Of a DNA stretch of 64,000 nt, positions 10,014 to 24,927 are shown piece by piece. The stretch is from contig CM077115.1 in the NCBI GenBank assembly GCA_039619475.1, positions 105,622,393-105,686,392 of the forward strand. The letters are read 5' to 3'. The notes beneath the pieces are model-generated. The model had not been told where the DNA came from, did not search any database, and saw nothing but the letters and a program-made list of their open reading frames with translations. Source of the stretch: Icerya purchasi. Its lineage: Eukaryota > Arthropoda > Insecta > Hemiptera > Monophlebidae. The position numbers and the translations under genes were made by a program. Every line of letters begins with the position of its first letter. The stretch's first letter is position 1.

Positions 10014-13000
10014 GTAATTACACTGTCATTTTGCTTATATTGTTCGCGGTTATAGTTTGTTTTTTTTCTTTTTCTTTCTATGAACATTTACTTATAATTA
10101 ATTTTGTTTTCAAAGTTATTTCAATAAAAATTAAACGAACTGAAAAGTAAAATTGATTTATTGTAGCATAAAAATAGATTAATAACTACGTTTTAAAATC
10201 ATTAATTTAAAAGTTGTCATTATCAGTTATCGCTATTTTGAAATGGATAATATTTTTAGAAAACAGAAATGCTTTAGCTCCAGTTCCAAATTGGGAATTA
10301 TTGAAACCGAGAGGGTATCGATTTTTTATGCCTGGAAGTGTTGGTCCTGCTTGGCACGATGCTTACACTACAGGTTACAATTTACCTCAGGTTAGTGAAG
10401 TTAAAATTATTTCTGTGTACAATAAAAATAAAAAATTAAACAAACGGAAAATTGGAATTAATTTATTATAGCATGAAAACAGATTAATTACCAAGTTTTA
10501 AAATCGTATTGATTTAAAAATTATCGTTGTCGGTTATTTCTCTCTCTGGAAAGGAAATTATTTCTAAGAAATAGAAGTGCTTTAGCTTCGATTCCAGAAC
10601 CAAACAAGACAACGGAGATCTCTTTTTGATAACATTCGGTAGTATACGACGTAAAAAGATATGTATCTAAATATACATACTATCAATAACGCTTACAAAA
10701 CAACCACGCTGTTTTCTTGCAGGTTTATTTACAAATTTAAATAAGTATAAATGACAAGCTTATGAGGAAAACAGTTTTTTATTATTTTGAGAGGTATATT
10801 TATATTGAGACTTGTAAATTATTTTCGAATTATTTACAAGCATTTCATTTCCTTCGCGATTCATTAAAATTTTTGTTTTCGACGTTGCATTCTTTAGATT
10901 TCCAGCATTTTTTTTTTTCTTCTTCAAATTATCTAACTTGTTACTTATATAAGAACATCATTATGCAAAAGATTATGGTAAAATCGATTCGTTTTGAAAA
11001 ACAACCCTTTTCGTTGTTTTAGATCTTTTAATAAATAGTTTTTAATTTTTTTTTATTCTCTGATTATTAATGTAAATAGTTTCTATTTTACAAAACCAGC
11101 TCCATTTTTTTAAAGACCGTTGAAAAGGTATATTCAGTATTTCGTTGGTGTTCCTGTTTATTTATTTTAGCTGTAATGCCCGCGTAATAATTTCATACTT
11201 TTAGCTCTTTTGCGCGTGATTTTTAACAGTCATTACACACGCTATAATTCGCTTTTATTTTGTTAATTTTCTTTATTAAGTGACTGTTTTTAATTGGAGC
11301 CATAAAAATCTAGAAGTATCAGTTCTTGCTTTTCCTTTTTATTCAACATCATGCACCCTATCAGATTTCGGTGTTCTTTTTTTAACGTTCTTTACTTCTA
11401 ATTTTTTAAAGAGATATTTTAAAAAAGAAATTAGGTTAAAAAGATAATTTTAGACAGCGCGGGATTCTAGTGGTTAAGATGCTTGGCTGCCAAATCTCAG
11501 AGGTCACGGGTTCAAGACTTGTTTTGCTCCCAGGTTTACCCAGCCTGAAATAAATAATTGGGTACCAGGAAAATCTGAGAAAGTAAAGGCGGCGGAGAGA
11601 AAGGAACTACCCCCCCCCGCTCTCATTAGTACCGTTGAGCTTAGTACACTATCAAAATATAATACGTTTATGTAAATGTTTTAAGGAAATGTCCGGCCTA
11701 CTTACTAAGTACCTATATAACTATCGTTATGATTTAATAATAAAACCTCTTTCATTTATATTTATATTGACGTCGAAACAGCTTACTTGAAATAATAATT
11801 TTCTGTGGACAATGTCGCGGGTAAAAGCTAGGAACGGACGAACGAATGGCGACTATCGAAGATGAACAACACGTTAATAAAAGCTAGCTAGTAATTTTGT
11901 TTACATAACGAAACTGATTTCTGGCGTTCTGATGTTTCTTAGAATTTCCGAACAAAAACGTCTGGCTGAATAAAATAACATACACTAACGAACGAATACG
12001 TAAGAAATAATAAAATTAATATAATATTTCCAGAATAAAAACTATCCTATGTTCTTTCCTTGACCTCAAACTATCTCCATACAAAATTTCATCTAAATCG
12101 GTTCAACGGTTTAAGCGTGAAAAGGTAACAGGCAGACAGACAGACAGAGTTACTTTCGCATTTTTAATATTAGTAAGGATATATAACTCGCATTTTATTC
12201 TTTCTTCTTCTTAGGATTTTGATCTTCAAGAAACACATTTGGAGTGCTACGCTCAAGAATGTCCAGTATTATTGAGATCTGGTAATTTTTTATTAAAATT
12301 TTAATTTTGAAAATAGCGTTTTTTTTTATTTAGAAGCGTTTTTTTTTTTGGCATTTGTCTTTCATAAAGCGTCTCTTATTGATTTTCAAAATTTCTTTTT
12401 CACTAAATTAGAACACTGACGTAGATAATTTTCTCTTTAAATTTATTTCCCGCTTTTATTTAAATTACGATTTATACATTTATAATAACGTATTTATTAC
12501 AATTTGAAAATAAATCTCTATGTTCATGTTGAAATAAGAAAATTAAAACCGCAATAAACGTGTCAGATACCCGTTATCGTCATCATCGGAGAAATTTTGC
12601 TTACAACAGATCTGAATGAATAAAATTATTGAATTATTTTCACAATTACTGGGAATCGGTAGTTTTATTTATTTGAGGACAATTTGTTTTTCTTTTAGGA
12701 ATATTAAAAACACGGATTGATCCTTTTCAGATAATATTGCTTGGACTACATTAAATCTACCACTTAGAGTAACCACACCTTCGTATCTTTGATTACGTTT
12801 GTACTGTGAATTGATATTGAATTATTTTAACTCAAATAAAATTACATCAGCTATATCGTGACCAGTTGTTTCTTCAAGCTGTTGAAATTGAAATTTTTTT
12901 TTCCAAATATATTGGATTAAATTCACGCTTCCATAATTAATAAAAACAAAAAATTAATCCAACGATGGTGATTTAGACAAATCATCTCGTGCAGTAGAGC

Positions 13001-16000
13001 TGAAGATGTTCTCAAAAATCACGATCAATTAACAATTTTTATTTTGTAAAGAACGGAAAGACTAAGTAGGGTAAAACGAAATATATATTTTGAAAAGACA
13101 AAAAAATGGATCAACAATAATCTAAAATAGATATTTATATTATACTATTTATTAAAGAACTAAAATTGTAGAATATATGATTAAAACAAAAGAGGTAATT
13201 TCTCTGGGAAGAGTTTCAGCCTCTTTAGCCCCTCATCCCTCCGCGGGGGATATTGATTCGTTTCGTATTTTTTATCAATTTGTTTATTTATTTATATATT
13301 TTTAGTTTCCTAATTTTGCTTTATACTAAATTATTGGTATTCCGATTTTTTTTTTATCTAATCGTTTTTCACTTCATTGTATTTATATTTATCTACACCG
13401 ATTGTCGTCTTTATTCTTCTTCTCTTTCGATGTAATTATTTTTTTCTACTATTTTCTTTAACAAATTTTTAAATACTTTCTCTTTTCATTATATGTTCCA
13501 TATATATGTACCTTATTTTCGTAAATTCCTTTGAAAAGTTTTTATATGTAAGTTTGCAAAAAAAAATTCATATTTAAAAATTAAGTTTTTTTTTTTTTCA
13601 TTTATATTAAAATACGTGTCATTTTAATTCGTTTTGTCATATTTAAACAGTCGTTAATGAATTATTTCCGGGAGTTGATTTAACTTATTCTCGCTTAACG
13701 ATCATTTCACTTTCTCAAAGAGGATTTATTGCTGATTCCAGTGAAAACCTGAAAGAGCAAGTAACCAAAAAAGTAAGTTTATTATTTTAAATGATTGATT
13801 GTAAATATATTTCAGAACATTCATTCACACGCCCCAAACTCTACTAGACTGTTACTTTTAAATGCCAATTTATTCGAATTAAACGCAGTTAAAATAAATT
13901 TTTTTACGATTCGATAACCGTAACAAGGTAGAATTTTTCTTGGTGTTCTTTAAAACTTTCATTATTAGTCATATTAACCTTTAAAAATTAAGAAATAGCT
14001 ATAAAATAAAAGATTTAACTAACCTTTGTACACTATAATAATACAAACTTAATGTAAAAATAAAAGAAGCAGATTTAAACACCTCATTTAGTTTTAGTTA
14101 TTCAGTAAATCGCTTTTTTTTTTGATAATTGCGGGAGTGACATAAATATAATGCAAATAAATAAATAGTCATACCAGAGTGTTATGTTTAAAGTATCTTT
14201 AGTTACTTAATCATTTAATAATTTTGCTTTGTTGATATAGATTAATTATAACGACGAAACGAATTATTATTGAGAAATTACTTATTTTCATCACTTAATA
14301 AGAAGCTTCTTTGGACCTTCGCCAGGTAGTACATACGATAAAATAAACGACCATTCTTTTGATCTTGAACGAAATTTATTAATTGAAAATGTTTTAGTTG
14401 CGCCGAACTTTATTAGATTTAAAAATATTTTTTCATTTTCATTTAAAATCTGAAATTTGTATGAAAATTTGATTAAAGCACACGAATAATTATTGTATCT
14501 TAATAAAAAATTCTCTCTCACTAACTCACTGTTAGAATAAGGCTTTTTTTATCGGACATCCTTCTGCAACTTTTCTTAACGAAGAATTCTTTAATATTCC
14601 AGAAAAAAGAAAGTACGTAATATATTTTAACCTATTTTCTAACAGATTTCTTTTTTAGTGGATTTAGATATTAATTTTGGAACATTAAACATCTTGACAA
14701 CTATTGTTTATATGAAATGTATATAAAGTCATCGTAGACTTTCTGCGAACGCCCTTAGTCAGATAAATTATCTGTTAAAACGAAATGTCCGGAGTGAAAT
14801 TTGAAATATTTATGGTAAATGAAAAATAAATGAATGAGCTTCAAAATTTCATTTAAACGAATTTATTGAGCGATAAACCAGTCTGGTCAAAGAGCTTATT
14901 ACAATACTCTTTTCAGCGTAGAACAAAATTTTTTTAAATATTATCTACAGAATGCACGAAACTATTATTAGAACTGAAATTCAGTGTAATTTTTTTTTTT
15001 TTTTTAATGTACAGACACTGGCTGCTCAAACGGGTCTTATGCACCTGAGGTCTAAAAGACTTAATAAATTAGAATAATGAGGTTGAAGGAATGCAGAAAT
15101 TATGAATATGTCGGGAAGAATCAGATAGAAGTGTGATAAGGATGAACCAAGGCCGCGTTAGATTGTAAGCACTATAAGAACATAGTAGGATGTTAGTAAG
15201 TGAGGAACTGAAAGGCGTGTTTTTAGCAAAAAGAACAAAGAAAAGGATCGAAACGTTGTAGGAGAAAAAAGTGGGTAAAGTTTGAGTAGGAAATTCCAAG
15301 TATAGTAAATACTTTTCTTGATTAGAAGGTAAGTTTGAAATATGAATACGTAGAAGGTGACTGTATTATTTAGATTTCCATACTCGGTTTTATAATTTAG
15401 TTATAAGGAATTTCAAGTATGCTATTATGTAATCAGTAGAAAAGAAATAGGAAGATATAGATGGAAGCGAAGATTTTTTCTGGCAGCTCGGTCAATAGTC
15501 TCATTGCCAAAGATACCGGTATGGTTAAGAATCTAAATAAAAATTATGGAGTTTTGAGATCGATCGAGTGATCATAAAGAAGGAGAATGCTTCTTATAAT
15601 CGCGTTGTTTAGGTAAAAATTGAGAGGTCACTGAGTAAACTTGTAAGGATAAGGTATTTAAAAAGGAAGATGACAGAAAAAAAAGGAATTCAAGCGGCCA
15701 ATGATTCAGCAGAGAATGTGAAATAGTGATTTGGAGCTGAAATCTGTGAGAAATAGGGGTACAACAACTTTGAGCTATCAGTAAATAAAGTCGGACTTCG
15801 TAATTTCAAGGACATTGTGTTGATGAGAATGTGTGATAGATAAGAAGCTACATAGGGATAGAAAAGCCATGCAGGTGAGATTTGTATAAATTGAAGGAAG
15901 TCGAAAATTGAGAATAAATTTGTTAAATTAAGGAAAAAGATTGAAATTATTTTTGATGTTAATTATGCATTTAAGAGGAGCGCGTCTGATAAAGTAAAGT

Positions 16001-16824
16001 AAGTCCTATACCCTTTTAGCAGGGCGTCGGCGATTGTGAAGTTAAGGTTCGCAGTGTACAAAGCACAACGGTACTAGAGAGAGTAGGGGGGCTAGATTTA
16101 AAGTGATTAGTTTATTAGATTGACAAGGGTGCAAGTGAGAAATATAGCTGTTAGGATTAGCTTTTTGCAATAGAAGGTTCTGTAGGTAACGGGAAAATAT
16201 AAAATATCAAAACAAAACATTTTTTTTTTTCAATAACAATAATAACCACTTTACACTCAGCTTTTTACGAGACCATGCTGGCATCCCTGAGTATAAAATC
16301 GTAAACAGTATCGTAGCACAATGTAATGTACACATTACAACTTATAAAAAATGTGAATGTTTTTATGGTTTTCTGGTGTATCTCTTGTTATTTCCTTTTT
16401 TCTTTTGCATGCGCATATATATATATATAAGCATATATATATATATATATATATATATTAATTACAACGTAATTCTTAGGCTACCCCCCATTCGAAAAAG
16501 TGTCCCAAAAAAATGTCCCAATTTTATGTAACGTTTGTTATATTTTATAGGATTTTTGTTATTGTTATTTAAAAAATGTCACAATTTTATGTAATGAAAT
16601 ATGTAACGAAAAATGTAACGAAAAAATGTCTTATTTTATATAACGGAAGTTAAATGTTAGAATAAGATTTTTGTGGTTATGTTATTTTTTGTGTGTGTTG
16701 ATGCCAGTAAGAATTACGTTGTAAATTTTGATCATTTTATACAAAGTATAGAAGAGAAAGAGACAGAAATGAAAGCAAGAGGGTCAAGGGGCACAGCCCC
16801 TTGTGAGGCCAAAATGGCCGAGTT

Positions 16825-16861
<37 letters not shown>

Positions 16862-17732
16862 TGAATTTTTAATTTCAAATTTAATAAATATTTTTAAATT
16901 TAAAACATCAATTATATTTGTATTTTTTAATATTTGATTAGCATTACTTTACAAATAAAAGTAATACATAAATTATTTTTAACAATTTATATTTACGTTT
17001 TATACTTTATAAAGTTATGAATGTACGCTAATTTTAGTTGTTTTTTTTATAGAAATTACGTAATTTGTTGGATAAATTTTCTTATCTGTCAAAGTTTATA
17101 ATTTGATTTATTAAATCGGTTCTTTAAATATTTGACATAACATTTTATTCCTTTCTTTATTTTTCTTTTTACTGTTTTAAAAAAAAGAATTAAATTAAAA
17201 TACTTTGGTTTAATGTTTTCGATTTTAGATTCATACAACCGGAGATGTCTATTTTTTTCTTCTTTGATTTCATAGATACTTTCATTTATATATTTAAAAA
17301 TTTGAATGTCTAATATTGTTTTTTATTTCTATTATTTAGTTAATTTTATAATGTAGTATATGTATTTGTTTAATTGAGTTCGATTTAGCACAATAATATG
17401 TTACTGTGTTATTTTATAATAATCGCTATGTTAAAAATCAGCATAAAAAAGTTACATAACTAGCTGAAGAATGTTATTTTATTTTGGAAAGCACGATTTG
17501 GGTTATATAAATGAGGGCAGCTGGTACAAACGTAATTTAAACGGAAATTGAAAAGAAAAAATTGAACATTTTTTTTATACGATTTCGTACAATGAAAATT
17601 TTTCGATTACTAATCCTTACTTTACATTTTTTATCATCCCATCATAAATATTTTCATATACTTCTTTGGTTAATTCTAAATGTTTTATATGATAAGCTGA
17701 ATCTATTGTTCTTTAGTTTAATTTATTTGACA

Positions 17733-17774
<42 letters not shown>

Positions 17775-20700
17775 GATGCGGCAGCATAACTTCCTTTTTT
17801 AAAATGCGCCACTTTTTTTTCTACTAAATTTTTTAAAGAAATAATAACAGAAAATCGAAATACATACTCTAGATCCCATTAGCAATATGTATGCTTCTTC
17901 CCTTGCGGTTTTATTTCGATTTTCTGTTATTATTTCTTTAAAAAATTTAGTAGAAAAAAAGTGGCGCATTTTAAAAAAGGAAGTTATGCTGCCGCACCCT
18001 GTATAAACTAATTTTTTTAAATCTTATTATTTTACTATTATTTTATTCTCCTTTATTATTATTGGTATCGTTATTAATTTGAATTTTCTCCGTATTATTA
18101 CATAATAAATTGGTAACTTAGTTATATTTAAAATGAAAACCATCGAATTATCTCAAATCATACATGTTTTTATATTTTTCTTCGTAAGCCCGAATAACAT
18201 TTTCAACGGTGATTGCACTTATTTGATTATCTGGTATTTCATAAATATTGTCTAACTTTGCTCATTTGTGTCCATACCCGAGTTTACCCTTATTCCTCTA
18301 CCAACCTTACGTACTTATCTAGTTCTTGTTGAATTTTTTTTTACTTAGATTGTCTAGACTGTTATTTATTTTTTTAAGATTATTCACTTATTTTTCATTA
18401 TTATGAAGTCTATGTGGTAAAAATGTCTTATTTTCTTCAGGTTTATGAAATTTTTAATTAATTTTATTCGGTAAATTTATAGTCGATACAAGCTCATAAT
18501 TACCGCTTCTCTGGGTACATCGATCGACCGCTATTTGATTTTCTCCGATTTCGTAATGTTGTTCAATATACTTAAGTCAGCAGAAGCGTTTCTGTGTTAA
18601 CTACAGGCTTCTCTTGACATGAATCTTTTGATAATTTTTTTTCCCGTCTTAATCGACTTGTTTCTTACAATTATTTTTTCTATATTATTATCCGCTTTCC
18701 TTCCATCACTATGTTTTAATCTATAATGTTCGTTTACAATTAATCTCAAAATGTATAATTTTTCTAAAATTTTATTTTATTTTAATTTTACATCAAATAT
18801 TATATACGAATCATAGATTCTAGGAATCAAACGAATCCGGGGTCGTATTCGCGAACTGTTGAGATCCTAAGATCTTTAGAATTGAGGAACTCGATGTAAT
18901 TTCAAATAATTTCATAAACAATTCTCCTTATTTCGAGTAATTGATTATATTAACAAAAAAATTGTTTTTTTTTTTTATATATTACTTGTTTTGTATTCAA
19001 GAGCGCACCTATTTTTTATTTTTATTTTTTTTATTTGAATAATTTCGTTCCCATTTTGTAAAGAAAAGAATAAATGTATAATTGATTTTATTAACTAATT
19101 CATTTAAACAATGAAATTAACTAATAATAATATATTTTAATTCAAATCACCGTAGCAGTATTTATAAACACTAATTTTGACTACGTAGATTTTAGAGCCC
19201 TCTCGTGTATACTCATGATCACACAGTAACATTATATAACGATTATAACAATTTCATGCACAATAAATATATTTATAACGATAAAAAGACTTGCGCGGTA
19301 TTTCATTATATATATATATATATATGTTTGTTTTTTTTTTAATTAATTAAATTTACCACACTCGGTTTTTTTTAACAAAATTGATATATTCAGTCATTCC
19401 CTAGTACCTGAATAAGTATTTTGAGGTGAGTATTATAACTGCCGTAGAAATACATTGCATGTTCGAGGACATCTCTTTTGGAGTTGTTGAGATATATCTG
19501 AGAATTTATTTTACATCGGTAGTAATTGTAATATATTTTTGAAGTGGTAAATCAGAGCGAAGGTGCATAAGTTATGTAATAAATAGCGTTTAATATAATA
19601 CTACGTTGTTATGTAAATTTGTTTTAAGAATTACTTTCAGTAGGTTAAAAAAAACAAAAAACTATTTGTTAAACGAATAGTTGTGTAAAGTGAGTTTCAA
19701 ATTTCGGTTATAAATTCAACTTATAACGCTGTTTTTTACTTTTGTTTTTGTATATCTTTAAAACACAAAACAATACCATTCCTTCAGCGTTGTATGAAAT
19801 CGCTGTAATTTAATATATCTGATAAACAGTTTGACGAAGAAGATTAAATTTCTTTATTGTTTTGAATATATTTCTTACAGTATCATCGAATATTATGACG
19901 CGATAAACGTGCAATAACAAATAGAAGTCACGACGTTGGGGTCACCGATTTTGACTAAATTTTGCAGATCGATAGAAGACCCTGAATATATGAATCGTAT
20001 AATATATTAGAATGCAATTTTTTGATTTACGTGAGAAATTAAAATGTTTAGAAGCCGCATGTAACATAATGGATGCTATGGATAGCCCCGTTTAGACAGA
20101 AATATGCAATAAATTCCAGATCGCGTTTATTCACATTGTGCAAATGGTTCGGAAGACACCGACTATTCTAAAGTGAACTATATTTAACAAAAATATTACT
20201 AAAACAAAGTAACGCAAAAAAAAAAAAAAACAATTTAAATTTAATAAAAATTTAAACGTTTTATTTATTATATTTACAAAGTATAAAAACAAAATTACTA
20301 CAGTTTTATTTTTTGGTGTGGTGGTAAAAATTATGGTAATTTGTTAAAATGTATTCAACATAAATAACAGATGCAGGTATTTATTACGGTGAGGTATTGT
20401 TGAAGTTTCAAAAATATTGATTCGTCGGTATAAGGAAAAGAAGTATTCTTTTCATTCTACTAAAATGGCATACACGAAATTTACATGTTTTAATTAGAAC
20501 TGGCGCGTAAACGTGTTTAGAAGAATAGGAGATATTCGGAGGGAAAAAAAGATTTAAAAATAAAAAATGATTTTTACTCTTTTATGGCCTTCCGTTTCTA
20601 TGTTTGATTCTTGTATAGGATTAAGATCAACTAAGACAATATAGTGTCGAAATTTCATAACAGTTATAATTTTAAAAACTAATATGAATCCAAACTCGAT

Positions 20701-22215
20701 TAAAGAGTATCCTGTTATTCTTAACCACTATAAACCCAGCAGTGAATAGCTGGAACTTGTCATTAGTAATTTTTGATAAAATTATTTAATTATAACTTAT
20801 AACGTCAAAAAAAAAAAAAATTATTTGCCATAGAACCATATTCAGCATTAAAGCAAAATTCTAAGGACATTTTGATCGAACGGTACTCTGATTTTATGGA
20901 CTTTATTATAATGCTTCTGAGTTTCAGATTTTTTTTTTTGTAATTTTCGTAAGCTTTTCTAAGCAGTTAATTTAAAAAATTTTGATGCGTCAAATTGAAA
21001 AAAAAAAAATAAAAAGTTTCGTAAGTACCATTTTGAATCTTACGAAATATTTTATTTAAAAATTTTTCACAACTATTAATTTCTCCTTTTGTAATGTTTT
21101 AATATGTTAGATTCTTAACGTTATATGAAAAAGAGCGTAATAATTTTTATCAGTTTTTCATATTTTTAAATTTTTATTGTTTTTTATTATTTTTAGAAGG
21201 TACAAATATTAATGTGATTTCAAATTTTTTCTATGTCTACACAAACAACAAAAAAGAACTTTTACAAGCTGTGCTAAAGATGATTTTTTTTTTTTTTTTT
21301 TTTTCTTGTTATAAATTATTTATTATATAATATGTACATTTTTCATTGCTTATTTTGATAACAGTTTTGAGAATTATATTTTTATGATTTCAGTTTGTCC
21401 TGACAGCACAAGATATATGTCGGAAACTTAAAAATTCCGGTTACTGGGCCGATTTTATTAATCCGTTTTCGGGATTGCCTTGTATTAACGTATATAGTAA
21501 AATGAATTTGTATCAAGTGGACCCGAGCTTTCGATGTCTCGGATTTCAGATAAGTGTACACGAAAACTGTCGCGTAATTGAACGTAAAAGATCAAAATAT
21601 TTCAGAGGTAACCTAAATGCATATTTAAGACTTTTTTTGTTGAAATAAAAATAATAAGTACATAATCAATACACAGTCTACTTTTTTTGTCGTTAACCGA
21701 TTGATTGTTTACTAAATCGGTGGAAACTGCCGTCGTAATGGTCACTATTAAAATCGGCAGTTACAGTTGACTAACATTTTTAGAATACAAAAATTCTCAT
21801 ACATACTGTTAATATTTACGCGAGCAATGCAATCCGAAACTTTTTTGCTCGAATATAAGTCCATTTTTCTGTATTGCCTTAACAGAAAAATTAAATATCG
21901 CATTATTGTAGAAAGAAATTGATTTCTTACAAATTCTTCTTCGATATGAGTACAAAATTCCTTTAAATACATCAGCATAAAATATGCTTTAACCGAGCTA
22001 CTGTATAGACAAAGTTGTCCATTCGAATATCTTGTGTAGACTTATCACGTTATCCAGTGAATTAATGTATACAAACATACACAAACATTCAAATGTTTAT
22101 TAATTTAAAAGTAATCAAACGCCGAATATTTTTAGATATAATACTGACATAGTATACGAATGAATGTAAAAAAACTATACTAAATTAAATTTCAAGTATT
22201 TATGTTTTCGAGTAG

Positions 22216-22272
<57 letters not shown>

Positions 22273-22985
22273 TAAATAAAAGGGTGGTGCATTGTGCTAC
22301 GATGACGGATAATAATATCTGGAACTAGTGTGTCAGTGCGTAATTATTTATTAAATGAAAAAATATCAGAGTTGAACGTTTTTTAAGTGCGATTATAACT
22401 GAAATGCAATTCTCAAGTTACAACTATTAAACGGAATTTGTGAAACGAATTTCAACTATATAAATGGCACAAAAATAGCGTTCTCCATAAAACTACCCGT
22501 TCCGAGACAACCAATTTATTTACACTAAAGAATACTCGACTTTCTTCAAGCATGTAGTCAGAAGTATTAAATTTGGTTCAGAGAGAAAATTATAATGATC
22601 GCAACAGTTTTCATGTTACACAAGAAGTTTTAGAAATTACAATGAATGCACTGAAATATTCGAGGGCTATTGCAGAAAAATTATTAAAAATTATTAAAAC
22701 AATTAGAAATGACAGGATCAAAAAATTCATTTATTATTCTAATTTCTTAGTAATTTAATGCGATTGTGACAGTTAATAGTGAGAGATTGTAAATCATTTT
22801 TCAACTTAGTATTTCTAAATAAAAGCTGTACACGTACTGGAATTCAAAAATTATTATTTTTTTTTTGTTTCTGAAGTTTAATACTTTTTTATCTTCTGCT
22901 TCCGCGCAGAAAAGTCATCTTTATTTGCAATAATAATAAATATTCCAATAACCGTAAATCAGTAAAAAAGAATGTTAATTTTATG

Positions 22986-23042
<57 letters not shown>

Positions 23043-24177
23043 AGTCCCCTCCGGAGAGTACTTTGTACTTTCCGGGAGCCGGAGCTCTAACCGGAACGGG
23101 GCACGTCCATAGGCTGCTGATTGTGGAATGACCTCTAGATATAGAGACTAGCTGCGAATAAGTCCAGAACGCTCAACTGGACAAATAAACAGTCGCGAAC
23201 TAAATAGCGGCTACTGATGGAAAGTAGTGACAGACTATAATATAAGGCTGGGGGGTGTGGAGAGGCCATGTAGGGACTGGCCTACTAAAACTCCAACAAT
23301 ACCCGTCAAATGCCCTAATCCTGGCGAGCCGAGGCCGCCGTAAGTCTCGCCCCTCTATCACCCTAATAGCAAAGGGTAGGACAGACTCTTTAGCACTGGT
23401 ACGCAACTGTCCTAGGAGAATGGATACTCCGAAAATAAACCACTTTCCCATTAGCATCTTGAGCAAATGCGGGGGAGTTCTCCCTTCTTTTATTTCCAAA
23501 ATTTCCAAATTTTCTATCTCCTATCCTTGTCCTCTCTAGCTTAATCCTTTTCCTTCCTCTCGAGCAGCGTGAGCTATGCATTTCCACCGGTCGTCTTCCC
23601 TATGGATGCCAACGGATTCTGGTGCGTATGGGGCCAGCTGTGCGTCCATCCCACATTGTTAAATTCCCGCACAGACTGTGCATTTCAACTAAAATCTTAC
23701 TACCAAAATCTTCCCATTCGACCTTCCTAAAATTTCCCCACTTCATTTAAAGTTTACAAAATGCATAAGACTAACCCGGATACGAGTGTCTGTCTAATTA
23801 TAATTATAAAATTACGTGTATGTATATATTATTTTTTTAAATACGAGTACACGCTTACTAGTTATGTTTTTTAACATCCGATCAATTTATTTTCTAATTG
23901 TTTAAATATACTGAATTCTTAATTAATATTTATTATAATCTATACAACTGGTTATATGGTACTTTTGGTGTTTTTTTTATTTTTCGGCAGGATTTTTTTT
24001 TAAAGTAATTTTGCATTATAACCACGTCCTGTTACAGTGAAAATTACTATAATTGGAAATTTTTCGTACTTATTTTGTAAACAATTGCACATTTAACCGC
24101 AGTAGACTGGGAATACATTATATGTAATCGTGCAATCCAAATTAATTACAAAACGACCCTAAATTTAAAAAAAAAGA

Positions 24178-24208
<31 letters not shown>

Positions 24209-24881
24209 TAATATTTACTTTAGGGTTATAACTCTTAACCCGCGAGAGAAAATTAATCAGTCTATGCTGCTAAACGACGAGTTCTAAGCTGTTATTCTAT
24301 TTCATCTTCTAGATTTTTTTTTTTTTGTTTCGGTGGAGATATAACAGACCTAATTAACATTTTTAATTTATTGCGTTTTTCTATCGCTTACAATAATGAG
24401 TGGTAGTTTTATTTTTTTCATTTATTTATGTACTGTTTATTAATTTTCATGCAAACATATTTTGCTAATGATAAATATACGCACACTTTTGTTTTGAAGA
24501 TGAATAGTGCTTATCTGTTTTTCAACGTTAACACATAATGTGTATCTAGACGCAGATTTTATCGAAAATTTAATTTACCTTTAAATTTATTAATATATCA
24601 GTAATGTTAAAATTTGTTCATTTCTAATTATTTTAATTTTCAAATCACTTTTAGATTGTTTTTTGTTTTATTTTTTTAATAGTATTCCGTTTTTACATAA
24701 TTAAATGTTCGACAAATTTCGATTTTGCAATATATTCATGTCTATATATGTGTACGTATGGGCTTCATATTAGGAATAATCTTGATATATACTTTTGGTT
24801 ATGGTTTTTTACCAGTTAAAACTACAATAGAAAGTAATTTAAAAACGTGTTAATTTTTATTTGAAAAAGTTTAATTTCTAC

Positions 24882-24927
<46 letters not shown>

